Source: Glomus cerebriforme (Eukaryota > Glomeromycota > Glomeromycetes > Glomerales > Glomeraceae). From it: a DNA stretch of 64,000 bases. The translations under genes were made by a program, and so were the position numbers. The notes under the pieces are model-generated. The model had not been told where the DNA came from, did no database searches, and saw only the letters and a list, made by a program, of their open reading frames with translations. Position 1 is the first letter of the stretch. Each line of letters opens with the position of its first letter. Of the stretch, positions 34,155-49,256 are shown piece after piece. Where the stretch lies: contig QKYT01000055.1 of NCBI GenBank assembly GCA_003550305.1, forward strand, positions 62,001 through 126,000, in the 5' to 3' direction.

Positions 34155-35327
34155 TTACAATGAAGTTTCAGGTTTTCTAAACCGAATTTTTCCTTCAATA
34201 ATAGTCTCATAAGATAAATTATCTAATCTTTGTAATTCATGCCTAACATGTTTTACTAAACAAGCCATATTATGTGCTGAACCCTCTGTAACCAAAATGT
34301 TCCTTATAGAAAAATAAACAAATTTTAATATAATTTACTTACAAAAGAAAATTAAGTTACATTAATTTACATACCTCCATAAAGCAGCAGCTAATACAGG
34401 ATCATCTTTACACATTCCTTCATCATATGCCATAACACCTCCATGAAATTGACCAAGCAGATCTTTAATATAATGTTTGATAATACTATTTGAAGTAATC
34501 TTTATCAGAAAAATATATATATATATTTATTTAATTAATAAATTGGTGGTAATTATAAAAAAAGTTTTTAAAAAAAACAACATACTCCATAATCTTCTCT
34601 CATTCTCCATTCAGCATCTTCAAATAAGTGATTTACTAGTTGTTGCATAAATATTTTTCCCTCATTTTCAACTCTAAACCTAACCATTAACATCCAAATA
34701 TGTAATAAAGTTACAGAAAACCAAGTTTGAAAACTATCAGGTAATTCACAAGCTAAAATAAACAAAAACCTTTTAAAAAATATACTTAGGAAAAAAGATC
34801 TGAAAATCTCAATGAATTAATTCACTTACCATCAATATAAAATTCTTTATTATCATCATAATGTTTTGAACACATTTGATATAATTCTCTTGTAATTCTT
34901 ATAGCTTGTACTGGTAAGTCATAATATCCAAATGCTTTAGCTAAACGTACAAGTAAATTGTGTATAAAAGGTGGAAAATTTCTTTTTTGCATTGGTTTTG
35001 GAGTTTGAAATCCATCCAACCAATATCCTTCTAATTTATTTTTCCTTTTATTTTTATTTTTTGAATTTTCATCATTTACTTGTTTAGTAGATCTAATATA
35101 ATGATACTTTTTTTTTTTAAAAAAAAAAAAATGTTAATAAAGGTAAAACTTAATATTCAAGAAAAATATATATATCATAAGTTTTGTATTATAGCATTAT
35201 TTACCCGTAACATATACCTATTTTGCAATATTAATGGTAACACTCTTTCATTTCTTCTATTCAACAATGTGAATGAAGAAATATAACAACATTTTGACAA
35301 CCCTCGTAATCTAAAAGAGGTAGACAT
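34155..35327 (-). CDS. CBP3: Ubiquinol-cytochrome c chaperone (UQCC1/CBP3)
   Basis: This is a mitochondrial assembly factor for cytochrome b / complex III. The first exon (35,327 to about 35,205) encodes a basic, Ser/Arg-rich presequence (MSTSFRLRGLSKCCYISS). The next carries a Lys-rich linker and FGYYDLPVQAIRITRELY. Then comes ACELPDSFQTWFSVTLLHIW, the family signature in which Trp and the following helix are conserved. HLFEDAEWRMREDYGV and QFHGGVMAYDEGM belong to the chaperone core. The end is KIRFRKPETSL with TAA at 34,155-34,157. There are five exons with short introns. Length and motifs fit the family. It is divergent from the guanylyltransferase gene (234 bp between starts). Confidence 0.9.
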
Positions 35328-35561
35328 GCTGTTTACTACAGCGGCCTATCCTTATATTTAAGTGAAGCAACACTAACAGGGTATTAAAATGTAGACACTA
35401 AAATTCCGCATTTAGTATCCTGAACAATGGTTGAATGAATCAAACATTGAATTGGCCAATAGAATTTTAAAATCATAACTTTCAGCGGAAAAATTATAAA
35501 TACAGTACTGTATATCCATTTAAGAATAGTCTATCTTTTATTTTTTATTCTCTATTTTCCT

Positions 35562-37688
35562 ATGTCTAATACACCTCCGGAAGTCCCAGGACAAACTGTA
35601 GGATCTCAATTCCTTAAAGATCTAAGGTCAAGAGTTAAAGAGTTAGTTGGTGTATCGAAGTTGGTGTAGTTTTTTTTTCTTTATTAAGTTTTTTAGGAGA
35701 ACGGTTGTGAAATTTATCAATTAAAATCTATTCTAATTAAATGTCACATAACCGCTCTTTAGTATAAGGTTTTCGTTTATATTCAATGTTGCACTTTAAT
35801 ATTTAAACATTCTTCTAACAACACATTCGTATACTTAATTTTTCTTTTTTCTAAATAGTTTCCCTGGTACGTAATACAAGTTATTTATCTAAAATTCAAA
35901 ATTATCATTAAAATTTATTTTCCTTTAACAGGGGCACAACCAATTAGTTTCAGTTCCGTGCATTTACAAGAACTACAAAATGAAAAGTTAGTTAACATTC
36001 TTAAAGTGGTTGTTCTTTTTTTGCGTTTCTTAATAATCTTTTTATTTTTAGTTATTTTGTTTGCGAAAAATCAGATGGGACACGTGTATTAGTATATATT
36101 ACATATGATGATTCAGTTCAACGAGTATATTTGGTTAGTATTTATTGTAAGTTTAATCCGTTACTTAAATAAGAATTCACATACTAAATAATAAGAATAC
36201 AGATCGATCGCAAGAATTACTATCGTTTAGTACCAAATTTATATTTTCCGCTTCATGGTTATTCAAACCGATTTCATTATGAAACATTGATTGATGGTGA
36301 ATTAGTAAATGATAAAGAAAGCGACGGAAAAGTAATTAAATTAAATAATTTATATATTTTTGTTTTGATTTAATCTTGTAAGAATATATTGATTATTTAT
36401 TTCTTTATTTTAGGTTACTTTAAAGCTATTAACTTTTGATTTGTTAGTAATAGATAATAAAAATTTAATGAATAGACCTCTTACTAATAGATTGGGTGTA
36501 AGTTAATTAAATGGTAACATTTTTTTTATAATGCTAGCTTTCAATTTTAATTGATAAGTTTATTTTTTTTTCCAAGTATCTTAAAGATCACATTATAAAA
36601 CCTCATAAAGAAATGTTATCTAAAGATCCGGATCTTGCTCAAAAACAGCCATTTATGTAAGTTATAATTTCTATCTATTCTTATGACTATTTATTAGATA
36701 CAAAAATGATAATTCTAAACATTTTTGTTTCTACATAAAAAAAAACCAAAACTAAAAAAAAAATATAAAATAAAATAAAAAGTATAGAATTAAAACAAAT
36801 GGAATTTTCTTATGGATTAGATAAAGTTCTTAATACTATTATACCAACTTTAAAGCATAAAAATGATGGATTAATTTTTACATCATCAGTATCGGGTTAT
36901 AAAACGGGAACTTTTAACAAAATGTTAAAATGGAAACCACCGAATGAAAATTCTATTGATTTTTTGTTACGTTTAGATTTTTCTCATGCAAAAAGTAATC
37001 ATGGTAAACCAAGATTTTGTCTTCATAAATGGATGCAAAAAGATGAGCATGCTTATTTTGATGAAATGTACATTACTGACAAAGAATGGAAAGAATTGTA
37101 AGTAATTTAATTTATGATTATGATCTTTTGAACACGGTTTTAAAAAAAGTTACTTCACATTTATTATTAGCTGGAGTCATGATTGTCGTCAATATGAAGG
37201 ACGTATTGTTGAAGTAGTTTATGATCCTACAAGGAATCCAGATATACCTTGGAAATTTTTAAGATTTCGTGATGATAAAACACACGGAAATCATCATAGT
37301 GTCGTTGAAAAGATACAGCAGAGTATAAAGGATGGAATTACCGAGGATCAGGTACGTATTTTTTTCAGTTTAAATTATTAACAAAGAAAAATATTTATCT
37401 TTTTTTTTATTTCATTAGTTACGCTCACATATAGGAGCAATTCGGGATGCATGGAAAAGAAGAGAAGAGGAGGATAAATCTAAAAGGTATCATGGGTATC
37501 ATGAAAATAATAAGAATGAAAGGAGAGAAGAGGAAAGATTAGAAAATGCTAATAAATCTATAAAGTTAGTTAAAGATAATAAATCTGAAAATGAAGATAG
37601 TGATGTATGGAAAGATGAAGAGGAAAGTTTAGAAAATGGCCATGAACCTAAAAGGTTAAAACGTGATCGCGAATATTATAATTTATGA
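35562..37688 (+). CDS. CEG1: mRNA guanylyltransferase (capping enzyme)
   Basis: This nuclear enzyme transfers GMP to the 5' end of RNA polymerase II transcripts. Nucleotidyltransferase motifs appear in order: EKSDGTRVLVYI (motif I with catalytic Lys), HYETLIDGELV (III), DGLIFTSSVSGYK (IV) and MLKWKPPNENSIDFLL (V). The OB-fold region includes GRIVEVVYDP and PWKFLRFRDDKTHGN. The C-terminal tail is Arg/Glu/Lys-rich. The start at 35,562 gives MSNTPPEVPGQTVGSQ. Stop TGA is at 37,686-37,688. About nine introns interrupt it, including very small exons at about 35,935-35,985. The fungal type has a stand-alone transferase; no RNA triphosphatase domain is attached. Confidence 0.95.
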
Positions 37689-37936
37689 AGTTGACAATCA
37701 GTGATGTTATGATTTCCACCGTCTAAATCTTTTAAACCTTATTTAATATATATAAACATTATCAAAAAGTAAAAAAAAAAAAAAGATTTATTCATATAAC
37801 CTTTTATCAAATAAAATAAATAAAAAGCAATGAATAGACAACAAATTAAAAGAATTTATTAAATCATTAATAATAAAGCTATTCTAACATCGTATTCAAT
37901 CAATATTAATTAAACATTATTTTCTAATTATTTTTT

Positions 37937-39828
37937 TTACAATTGATTTAACAAATCCTCTACTCCTTCATTAACTTCATTAACTTCTTCAATTTCGGGG
38001 TTACTAGATTGAAATGGATATTTTTTTTAAACAATAATTTTAATAATTTTTTTTTTATATTAAAAAAGAGAAAAACTTATCAAGAACATATTATAATTCA
38101 AGCATATAACTTAAAAGACAAAGTAACTTAATAACTTACGGTTCCGGTTCATCAACGGGGATCAGAATATTATCTAATGAATTACTCGATCTTGTAACAG
38201 GTCTTCGACCCATTCTATTAATAATAGATTCGAAATTAAATTAAATAAAGTTTTACTTGTAAACAACAAGAATTTTATTACCTTCTAGATTTAATCACTT
38301 GACCACGAAAAGTTTTAGTTAAAACAGATTCGGGTCGTTTTCGTGGCCGTTTTTCTTTTACTTCTTTTACTTCTTGTACTAGTTCTATTTCATTTTGATC
38401 ATCTTCATTTGGCGATTCACTTGCAATTGTACTCTTTGACGCGAGCACATCATCTAATTTAGTTTTCTTAGAAGGAGAAAAGGCGTCAGTAGAAAGTGGC
38501 CTAGATCTTGACCATGAAGATTTACCACGAGCATTATCATGTTTGCTAGATTCACTCTCATTTGACAATTCCTCTTCTAGAAGCTCTTTTTCGTTTAAAT
38601 GTTCATCTGAAAGGTCATGCGAAGCTCGTAATTCTGATGACATAATGGCACCTGAAGTTAAAATTAAAAAATTAATAACAAAAGGGTCATAATATGTTTA
38701 ATAATGAATTGTTTGATTTAACGTATACGTACCATTAGCATTCAATACTTTCATCAATTTTTTCACTTTCTTTTTCTTTGTATTCAAAACTTTTTTGAAC
38801 TATACGCGATAATAACTTATAATATTAATTTCATTACACTTATTACATTGTATTAATTATTATAATATAATTATTAATAACACGTATAATTTTACCTTTT
38901 CTATTAATAATGCTTGATTATTTATCTTTTCATCAGTTATAGATTCAATTTTATCTTGCATATGATTTTTGATTTCCTCCAAATCATTAACACGTATTTC
39001 ATACGTGTTTTTACTTTTCTATTTAACAATAATTAATATGTGAGAGTTAAATATATAATTAAATGATTTGATTTGATCTGCTTACTATAAGTTGATTTCT
39101 TTCTTCAATAAAAAAATCAATCCATTCTTGCCACATTTTTATAGTTTCAAATTGCGAAACCGGATGTAGTGAAATACTTCCAAGTGTAAATTGTAATGCC
39201 TATTTTTTTTTTTAATTCAATTAAATCAATATTTTTTTTTAAAAAAAAAAAATATCGAATTCAATAAATAATAATCATCTAACCATTGTGGATATTCCAG
39301 CCTGTTGCATTGACCAATTCCATGTTAACTAAAAAGAAAAAAAAAAATTTAATTAGAATAAAATAATTATAAAAAATGATTATGCATTTTCTACTTACTT
39401 TGGCATGACTTTCATTAATCGCAATCTGACAAGATAACTTTTGATCTCCATATTTATCGCGTCCTGATAAAGCAGCTTGGGTAGCTTCACAAAAATCTTT
39501 AGGATTTCTTATATTATCCGGTTTCGTATTTTTGAAATCTATTAATTTAACTATTTTTTTTTTTTTTTTAAAAAAAAAAAAGAAGAAAGTTAACGAATAT
39601 ATTTTATGCATATTATTATAAGAAAAAATACGTACCATTTCGCGTCCAAAAAGATTTGCAATCAGTTATAGATAAATCACAAATAACTTTTTCGTCACGA
39701 CCTAATAGATCTTTAAAAGGATCAACTTTCCAATTAGATCTAACATAAAATATTTTTTCTATTTCATTTTCTACAGAAGAAGATAATCGAAAACAAGTAA
39801 TGGATAATTTATATTGTCCTGTCGACAT
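37937..39828 (-). CDS. XRCC4-superfamily protein, copy A
   Basis: This is a predicted end-joining scaffold-like protein. The head domain covers IFYVRSNWKVDPF, CDLSITDCKSFWTR, FCEATQAALSGRDKYGDQ, LTWNWSMQQAGISTM and LQFTLGSISL, in the order of the XRCC4/XLF/PAXX head. It leads into KMWQEWIDFFIEERNQ and a Lys/Glu coiled coil ending in KKKKVKKL. An acidic, Ser-rich disordered tail then carries ESVLTKTFRGQVIKSRR. Nine or so exons run from ATG 39,826-39,828 to TAA 37,937-37,939 after VEDLLNQL. Family membership is by fold-level pattern only; a PAXX- or SAS6-type assignment is possible. A paralogue in inverted orientation starts at 49,550 with the same intron layout. Confidence 0.62.
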
Positions 39829-42805
39829 TTCTATTTAACCCTTTTTTTTTAAAAAAAAAAATAATAAAAAATTAAATAATATATTTATATATATATATTT
39901 TTTAAGTTAAAGAAACGTGTAAAAAGAGAGGTTGAAAGAAGTTGAAACTTTGAAAGTTCCAACTTTTTCGATCCTACTTTTAATTCCTCATGATTTATGA
40001 CTGATATATTCATTAAATCATAGATCAGGTGATTTAAAATATGATTACCATTTAAAACTTAATTTTTTATTTTCGCGTATGAAATATGATTTATATTTGT
40101 AGGCTGTAGACATTTTTATTTGATTTATTAGTTTTATGAGTTCTTTTTATTAAAACGAAAAAAAAAAAAAAACTCAAATAATTGACCCGCATTATAATTT
40201 GAATTGCGGTTAGATCGAAAACCAAAAAGTTTTTTTTGGAATATCATAAAATGTTTAAACAGTCACATGATTTTTATAATGGTCCGAGACAAAATCCACT
40301 CAAAACTCATACTCGTTATAATATTAAAATTTTTAATTTTTCCCAATTATAATAAAAATTTTTGTTCGATACGTTTGATATAGTGAACTCATAGTAAAAG
40401 CTCATTATTATTGTGAACAAAAATGGGTTGGAACCGATTGATCATTATAACAAGCTTTTGACTGTATACTATATTACTATATATAATACAAAAGATGCGC
40501 TAGTAAAGGGTCAGGTTTAGTCACACGAGGAGGATCAAGAAGGTAAATTTTTTATGAACGGATGGAGGGGGATTCTACAGTATTTGTCACACAACTCTTT
40601 ATCACCTGTTAAGAAATAGGAATCTATTCCACGTGACATCAAATTATTTTTTTTTGTCGATACTCGATAATCAAAAAGAAAATAATAATCCGTTATCTCT
40701 TGATTACAAAAAAAAAAAAAAAAAATTAATAAAAATGAAAATCCAATAAAAGGAGAAAAAAGATTTTAATTAAGGAAATAATTTTTAAAAAAGATTACAA
40801 AAAAAACATCTAAAACCTATGAAAATCATTATCAAATAAAATTTTTAGAAAGAGGATCATGAAAGGGGAAATATTAGATAAATCATTAAAAAAAAAAAAT
40901 GAAAAGATTTACTCTTATAATGTTACTCTTTTACTTTTTTTAAAAAATGTTTAAGTTCTTTTTTTTTGATCGATCCAATAAAAATTCAACACGGAACATT
41001 TATTTTACGTAATTCGAAAGGGACAGAATGAAATATGTATTAATAATCATAAAAAAAAAAAATATAGTTACACGACAAGTTTATTTTATTTTCATATGTA
41101 AGAAGTGTAAGAAGAGAGAATAAAAAAAATATATATATTATTAGTATTTTATTTTTTTATAAAATGACGCGAAATTAAAATTTTTGGGGGATTCTTGGTT
41201 ATTGGGAAAAACTAATACAAACACGGTTAAATAACATCATAATCATCATATTACTTTATTTGTATTTGCTCTTTTTTTTTTGTTAAACAATATTTTGACA
41301 TATGAAAATAATAGGAAGAAATTAAATATTGATCTAGATAAAAGATAATGAATAAATTGGGAAATATTTAGTAAACACATGTAATTACAATAAAAGTAAC
41401 ATCATATTTTTAATATAAATATTTTTGGAAAAGAAGAACCAATTAAATAAGAAAATCAAAAAAAAAAAAAAAAAAGGTGATGTAAACATTAAACGCGCTA
41501 AATTTTCTTAAAATTAAAAACAGCATGATCCGTGGAAAACTATTTTTCCTGAAATAATATTTTGTTTTTTTTTGTATATCAATTACTAAAAAAAGTAGGA
41601 TTTATCTCACGCTGAAACTGAAATATTAAAGAAAAAAAAAATTGTAAGCAAAAATTTTTTGATTATAGAGTCATTCAATCCAACATCTTTTAACACGTGA
41701 AATTCATGTTGATTACATTTCTATTCACCTAAATTCGGTTATGCTTTACTTTACTACACTAGTGTTACTTATGCATTTAGATAATCTACCGAAAATATTC
41801 ACATTTTATTCATCGTTTATTCACATCGAGAAATAAAAATATATATATTATTGTGTAATTACCAAGAAAAGAAACCTCCCCATTTTTTTTTTATTATCAT
41901 TATTTTATTTTAAAAGATTTTCGCGTTTAAACTTGCAAATTTTGATTTTTCGCGACTTGCAAGAGATAATTAATTAATGTAACGGAACAGTTTTCAGGTT
42001 TTTTTCGGGATGTGATATTTTTGTATCATATATTATATATTTATAATATATATATATATATTATATAAATATCATTATTCTAAAAATGATCATCATGGCG
42101 CAGCAACTCGATCAAATAATTGATATGGACTAATTTAGAATGTGACTTTAATTTTAAACCTTTTTTATCTACAATATATCAAAAACTATATACTTATATT
42201 GCTTATATTATACTACCCCCATAACCTTCTTTATACTTTTTGTGTATGTATGAAACAGTGAAATCAAATGAAATTAGTTAATCATGATATCATCATCACA
42301 AGAAAAATTCCGTTGAAGGGTTGTACCTTTTCTTTCCTATTCCCTTCTTCTTCACTTTCCTAGGTTTTAAGATCGGTGAATTCCGTCTCATTATTATAAT
42401 TATCGAGTTTATTTCATGTGTAATTATTATTTTTTTTTTTTTTGTTTGTCAAAAATAAATTATAAATCCCTTCCGATTCTCTCCTTAAATGTGCCATCCT
42501 AAATCATCTCGCCAGCTAAATTATTATTAATCTTTTCAACTTGATTTGAGTTACGCACAAGCATTTAATTTTTACTTGTCCAATTTTAGTAGGTTCTTCT
42601 CATCAATAAGGTAAGATTTTTTTTATTTTTCCACGCGCATATGTTATATATATATACATATCGCCAATTTTTTATTGTAACTTTATTTTAAAAAATTATC
42701 ATTCAGTGTAAAAAAAAAAAAAAAATTTTTTTTTTTTATACAGATATAAATTATTTTCAATTGAAAAATTATCGGGATTTTTTTTTTTCAATATAAATAA
42801 ATAGG

Positions 42806-42838
<33 letters not shown>

Positions 42839-43031
42839 TATATATAGATATTTTTTTTTTTTAAAAAAAAAAAAAAAAAAGAGGGTATCGAAAAAAAAAA
42901 CATTTTTTTTTATAAATTCCTTAGTTTAGTTATCTTCTTTTTTTGCAAACAATAGCACACATTCAAATCAAACTATAAAAAAATAAAACTATATTTAATA
43001 TAAATTAATAAATCAATAAGTAAAATAAACA
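39829..43031. other. Gene desert upstream of MIT-domain gene
   Basis: These 3.2 kb contain no recognised exon. There are many poly-A and poly-T runs of 10-35 bases, especially 42,710-42,900, a (TA)n tract at about 42,040-42,065, and CT-rich stretches at 42,330-42,370. Part of it (about 42,400-43,030) probably forms the promoter and a long 5' UTR of the MIT-domain gene. Confidence 0.5.
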
Positions 43032-44276
43032 ATGTTTGATACATCAACAGCGGCCTTTTATCATGGTCGGAGTCAAAATGTAAAAAACGTAAAAGGTTTA
43101 TTCGGTACTATAACACCACTTCTTCCTTCAATTTCAAATATTTCTTTAAACTATTTTCAACAACAACCTTCTCAACAAGAAGTAAAACTTTCTTCTGTTG
43201 AAACTAATTTAACTGATCCCATTACAACTGCTCCAACTGTTCCTACTGCTCCTACTGCTCCTCAACAACCAACTCACTCAAATAATAATAAACGTTCTCA
43301 AAGAAGGGCTCAAAAACAACAACAACAACTAAATTCTGTTTCAGCTACTATTGCTGCCACTGCTCCTCAAAGAGTAGTGGCCGCGAATATCATGGGTAAC
43401 GTAAATTCCGCTACAGCACAGCCTTCTAAATCTTCTTCCACTTTTACTACTGCCTCTTCTTCCTCTCATCATCATCATCATCATCATACAACGAATAGAA
43501 GAAAAAAATCTTCAAACAAAATTAATAGAAAAAAAGTTGATGATGCTATCACCTTATCAGCTTTTGCTGTTGAAGAAGATAATCAAGGAAATCATGAAGT
43601 AGCAATAGAATATTATTTAAGCGCAATTGAAAGCATGTTAGAAGCTTTACCAAGTAATTATAGATTTTCGATTTATTTTATTATCTTTTATTTAAAAATT
43701 TAAATTTATTTATTTATTTATTTTATCTTATTTTATTTATTTTTTTTTTTTTTACAAGTTCACACTAATCAATCTCGAAAGGACGCGTTGAAGAATAAAT
43801 TAAGAGATTTTATGGATCGAGAAGGACTTACTGATGATTTCATGGAATCAACGAATGCTTCTTCAGCAGCCAAAGCAGCTGAAAGAGAAAAAGGATTTAG
43901 ATCAAGTTTTATTAATACAAGTGGTATATCAGAAAATATTATACAAGCTGCTATCACATCAGCCGTTGCATTAAAACAATCACCAATTCCTGATGCAATA
44001 TCAGCAACAGTGAATTATACAATGAAGAAAATTCAAAAAATTGATCAAGCTTATGGACTTCAAGATAAAGCATGGGAGATATCAAGGACCGGAATAAACA
44101 TGGCATTAGAGATTGATCAACAATATAACGTTCATGAAAAAGTAGGAAATGCTCTCTTCACAGGAATAGCAGCTGCAATGAAAGCTGGTATCGCTTATAA
44201 GGACTCACCTTCATATCGTGAATTACAAAGAATGAGATCCGAATTTCAATATGCAACCTTTAAAGAATCATCGTGA
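43032..44276 (+). CDS. MIT-domain protein
   Basis: Two exons (43,032-43,653 and 43,759-44,276) joined in phase give 379 residues. The N-terminal 170 residues are low complexity: Gln-rich, repeated Pro-Thr-Ala units, a seven-residue His run and a basic NRRKKSSNK patch. An MIT-type helical hairpin follows, KVDDAITLSAFAVEEDN then VAIEYYLSAIESMLEALP, continuing across the splice with SRKDALKNKLRDFM. MIT domains bind ESCRT-III tails or act in endosomal/AAA-ATPase contexts. The C-terminal 140 residues are Ala/Ile-rich helices with no family I recognise. The gene sits alone between two large gene-free stretches. Confidence 0.8.
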
Positions 44277-47200
44277 TAATTTAATAAAAATAATTATATA
44301 GTTACTATATACTTAATAATAATAATAATAAATTTTTTTTTTTTTTTTGTCTTGGGTAGAAAAAAAAAATAATATATAGAGAAAGTTGTATTATTATTTT
44401 TCAAATCAACTCTTTAGGGGATAGTAATTTTTATTTTCGGTCAACATTTTTATAAACTTTAACAATTTTTTTTTTTAATGATTATTAGAAAAAAAAAAAT
44501 TAGCTTTTAAAAAATAATTTTTCTTTTGAATTTTTCTTTTTTCTTCTTTTTTTTTACTTTGAAAAAAATTCTCTATTCATTTACTCACATATACCCATCA
44601 CAACAGATTCATTACATCACAACAAAAATAGTTTTTCTTAAAAAATTTTTTTTTTCTAATTTCTTGTACATAGAATTTTTTTTTTTGATATAAAAAAAAA
44701 ATAAATAAATAAAATAAAATAAAATAATAAAACTTTAATTGTACTTTAATTATATTTAAAATTTGTAATACATAAAGTGGAAATTTAATTTGTACGATAA
44801 AATTGGATGACTTTCTCCCCTTGCAGGGCATATCTCGTGAAATTATGATCAAAATTTTAGTAGAACGCGTGTTTTTGCGTTATTGTGCATAGTTAAAACA
44901 GATAGATTATAAACAATATGTTCTTATGATCCTTTCTATTCATATTATCACATGTTTGGATAATTTTAATTAGATCTCATGATGATTATCACACGCACAC
45001 ACAACACACTCATACACACAATGTAATTTAATTCTTTTTTTTTGGAGGATATTATTTTTTAATAGATAGATCAAGAAAAAAAAAATAATAATAAAATAAA
45101 TAAAAAAATTTTTAAGTGAATCTGAATCGAGGTGTAATGTGAAAGGATCAAGAAATGTCATTTGTTCTTTCTTATCCTTATTTACCCGTTACTCCGCTTG
45201 AATATTTATTTTCATGTGGAACAAGGGAATAACTTAACGGATCGAAATTTTTTCTGCAAAGGCGAAAATCAAAAAGTCATTGATAAATGCGTTTGATAAC
45301 AAGCCATATAAAAAAAAAACTAGAAAATAAACAAGTTATTCTTTATTGACTGCGCCATGATTATACCTGAATTAGATTTGATACTTATTCACAATACAGT
45401 ATAATAAACACTTTGGTCGTACGAAAAGAATGGGCCATTCAAAATAAGAGAGTACAAATGTCCCTTGCATTATTGTTTATCCAATGTTATCGATTTTACA
45501 CAACATGTTTACAATAATTTTTTTCTTTAACCGCAAGCTCGTTAATGAATTAGTTTAACAAAATGTACTAGAATAAACCAACTGCGGGCGTTGTACCATC
45601 TCCCTTAATCTTTTTTTTTTTCATAGAAATATTAGGATTAGTTTTATTTTAAAATGGAAGTTACATATTTCAAAAAAGTTCGTCATTTTAGATAAGGTTT
45701 ATTTAGTTTTTTTTTTTTTTTTTTGATGTTTTTGCATATCAATTGATAATGCAAAATAATAAATCTCCTTGAAGAAAAAAGGAATAATGTTATCTCTTCC
45801 TACTTAACGAGTTATTTTTATTTTGAAATGTTTGATTTTTTTTTTTTTTTTTTGTGGACTTTGCCACAAAAAAAAAACCAGAACAGAAATAGATTATCCC
45901 GCGTCTTTTTTTTTTTTTTGAAAATTTCAAGGTGTAAAACGTGTATTTTTGCATCATTATTATTTATTTATTCATTTATTCATTTTTTAATTTTTATTTT
46001 ATTTTTTTTTATTCTTTATTTTTCGCGTAACATTTCTTTTATAGATTGATGATTTAAATTAATGATATCCTAATATAAACTAAGATAGATATTGTTTTTT
46101 GGTGGATCATTTATTTTAATGTTTATTTCCGCTTAAACTAAGTAAACTTACTCCACATTTATAATAATAACCTAGAAATCTAAGATAAATTAATTAGTGT
46201 ACATTATCTGATTGGTATCATACTTCAAAAAAATAAAAAATTAAAAATTAAAAATTTTTTGTGAAACAAAACAATGATACGTTAGTTTATCGGAATTACT
46301 AATGGGGCATTAAAAAGAAATTCTCACAGGAAAAAAAAAAAAAAAAAAAAAAAATTCTCGGCAGAAAGAAGTTCAAAAAACGGCTAATAACGGCTTTTAA
46401 GAAAATCAACTCCGAGAGTTCCGAGATCAATGAAAAAAAATATTTAACATTGTTGTCAAAAAAAAATAACACGATTTTCCAAAGTAGGATATTAAACAAA
46501 TAACCAATTTAAATTAATTTTCAACAATAAATTACCAAAATCATTTAACAAAAAAAAAAAAAAATAATAATAATAATAATTTTCACATGAAAAATAATTG
46601 TTATGTGCATAAGTTATGCATCAAGAGATTTTCATGGTTCGTACACGTTTTTTTTTTAACTTGAAAAAGATAATGCAAAAAAAAAGAGGTGGCTTTTCCG
46701 AATAATAAGTGATTTTGAATGGATTGTTTTTTTTTAAATGGTGTTTTTTCAAAGCACATACCATCCTATCAAAATGTTTTAGATGATTTGACACACGAGA
46801 TCAAATTATTTGTGAGAATTACGTAAGTGGCGTAATTTGCTATTTATTCTTTTCTTCTTTTACTTTAGTATTTGAAATGATCAATTATTGTGAAATATTT
46901 GTTTTGAATTTTGACATAATACTTTATTTTATGAAAAAATCATGTGCAAATTCCACTGATAAACCGGATAAACTGATTGTATAATAAATAATAATTAATT
47001 ATAATAGCATTTATTCGCTTTTTTTTTCTTTGGATTTACCTTTGACATTATTTATTTTTTGAGGACAATATCAATTTTTTAAATGTATTCAGCTGTCAAA
47101 TTTCATATTATATATATAATTATATATCTCTATTTTAAGTAACTGGTTTTATAAATACAATTTTAGTTTTATTACGAAAAAAAACGTGGTCATTAAAAAA

Positions 47201-49223
47201 AGATAATCAATTTAAGGTTATATATTTTTTTTTCACACTATTATTTCTTAATTCAGAATGTCATATGAGAGAATTAACATGTTTTTTAATAAAAAAAAAA
47301 AAAATAAACAAATTGAAAATCATTTTAAATTTTTTTTTTCTCTTTCACAAAAAAAAAAAAAAAAGATTTTGATTATATAAGTTTTTTTTTTTCTTCGTAA
47401 CTAAATCGGATACAATGATAATATGATGTTAACTTTTTAGTGTTATTCAACAAGTTAAAAACTAGTATATGTTATTTTCTATTTTCAACTTTGATCCTGT
47501 TACTAATAAATATTAATAAACATGAGAGAAAATAAATTCAGTTTAACTGTGGTCTTTTAACTTTGGTTTAAATTTGGCTTAAATTTGGCTTAAAAAAAAA
47601 AATAATGATACAAATTTTTTTTTTCCATAAAAAACAAAAAACTGGTTTAATCAAAATAATTTTTTTTTGGTCAAAGCACCGATTGTTTACAATATCATAT
47701 GAAAAAAAAGCAAAAACTTATACTTGTATAATTACATGAATTTTTTGATTTACTAAAATTTATATCTGTTATTATTATTTAATACTATATATAGAAATTA
47801 TTAAGTTATTATTATAAAGTCTTGGCTTAGATTATTATTATTATTATTTTGGCGTAAATCTATCGTAAATCAGTCATGAATCAAATCTTTTAAAAAATTT
47901 TTTATAATTTCAAGTTTTTAATTTGTCGTATGACCCGAATATTAATTATTATAATAAATTAGGTATAAAATAATTTATAACGTGATGTGTTATATATTAC
48001 AATAATTCCTGTTGTCAACTTCCAAATACCCCACAATGTTTATACCCGCGATGATTGGGCGCAGTAAGTTTTATATTTATTAAGTGGTTTGTTTTAAATA
48101 AATTCATAAACGCGTCAATTTTATTATATTAAAATTATTATATTACGCGTTTATAGTTTATAAAATTCTTAAAATCTTTGGTAAACCATTTTTTATTAAA
48201 ATACAAATCTCTGAATTCGTTTATACAAAAGTTTTGGTTTATACTTCCATTAGTTCCAATTTGAATTATGTATATGTTCAAAATGTAAGAAAATCGTTAA
48301 AGTTATTAATACTTCCATCAGTTCCAATTTGAATTATGTATATGTAGAAATATACGTACAGTATACCAAATTATATCTTATAGATATAACACTGACGTAA
48401 CATCTGATTTAAGAACGACAAATTTTGATGTCCACCTGCAGAGCATGCAGAGCATATATAAAAATTTAAAAGAATATAATAATAAATTAAAAACGCGTAC
48501 AATATTTCTTAAAAAATTATATTTAAAATCATTAGAATTATTCAATATTACAATATTAATTATAATAAATATAATTGATTGTTTTTAATGTCAATATAAA
48601 ATATTATAGTCAGAACTCCCTAAGTACACCATCCCTAAAAGCACACTTTGTCTCAACTTTGCCTCAATCCAAAGATTTAAATCAATTCTTTCTATAAATG
48701 TATCCTCTTTAAATACGTGTATTACCTGTAATATGTTTATCTAATATTAAGGAATTAAGGGGTTTATAAACTTTTCATTACAAAAAAAATCATTAAACAT
48801 TATTACATTATTAATCATTTATATTGACAATACTTATGGTTAATTATAAGAAAAATGTTTAATGATAATGATAGTTTAAAGATTAGGATTAGGATAAATT
48901 TAAATAAACTTTGTTAGGGATTAAGTAAGAATATGTATGTTTACGATTTGAAAAGATTAAATAATAATAATAGTAAGCATATATTACATATATGGACGAA
49001 AGGGAAATAAATCAAATCTGTATTTATATTATAAAAATATGATCAATATGATCACGTTTAGCATTAAATCAAATCATTTATTTTCTTTGCAAAGAGTTTG
49101 TATATATAATCATTTATTTTTATTTTATTTTTTTGGATAGGAAAAAAAAAAATTAAACGAAATTTTTTTATTGATATAATTTTATTAAACACTCACTCAT
49201 CAGAGAATTTATCATAAAAATCA

Positions 49224-49256
<33 letters not shown>
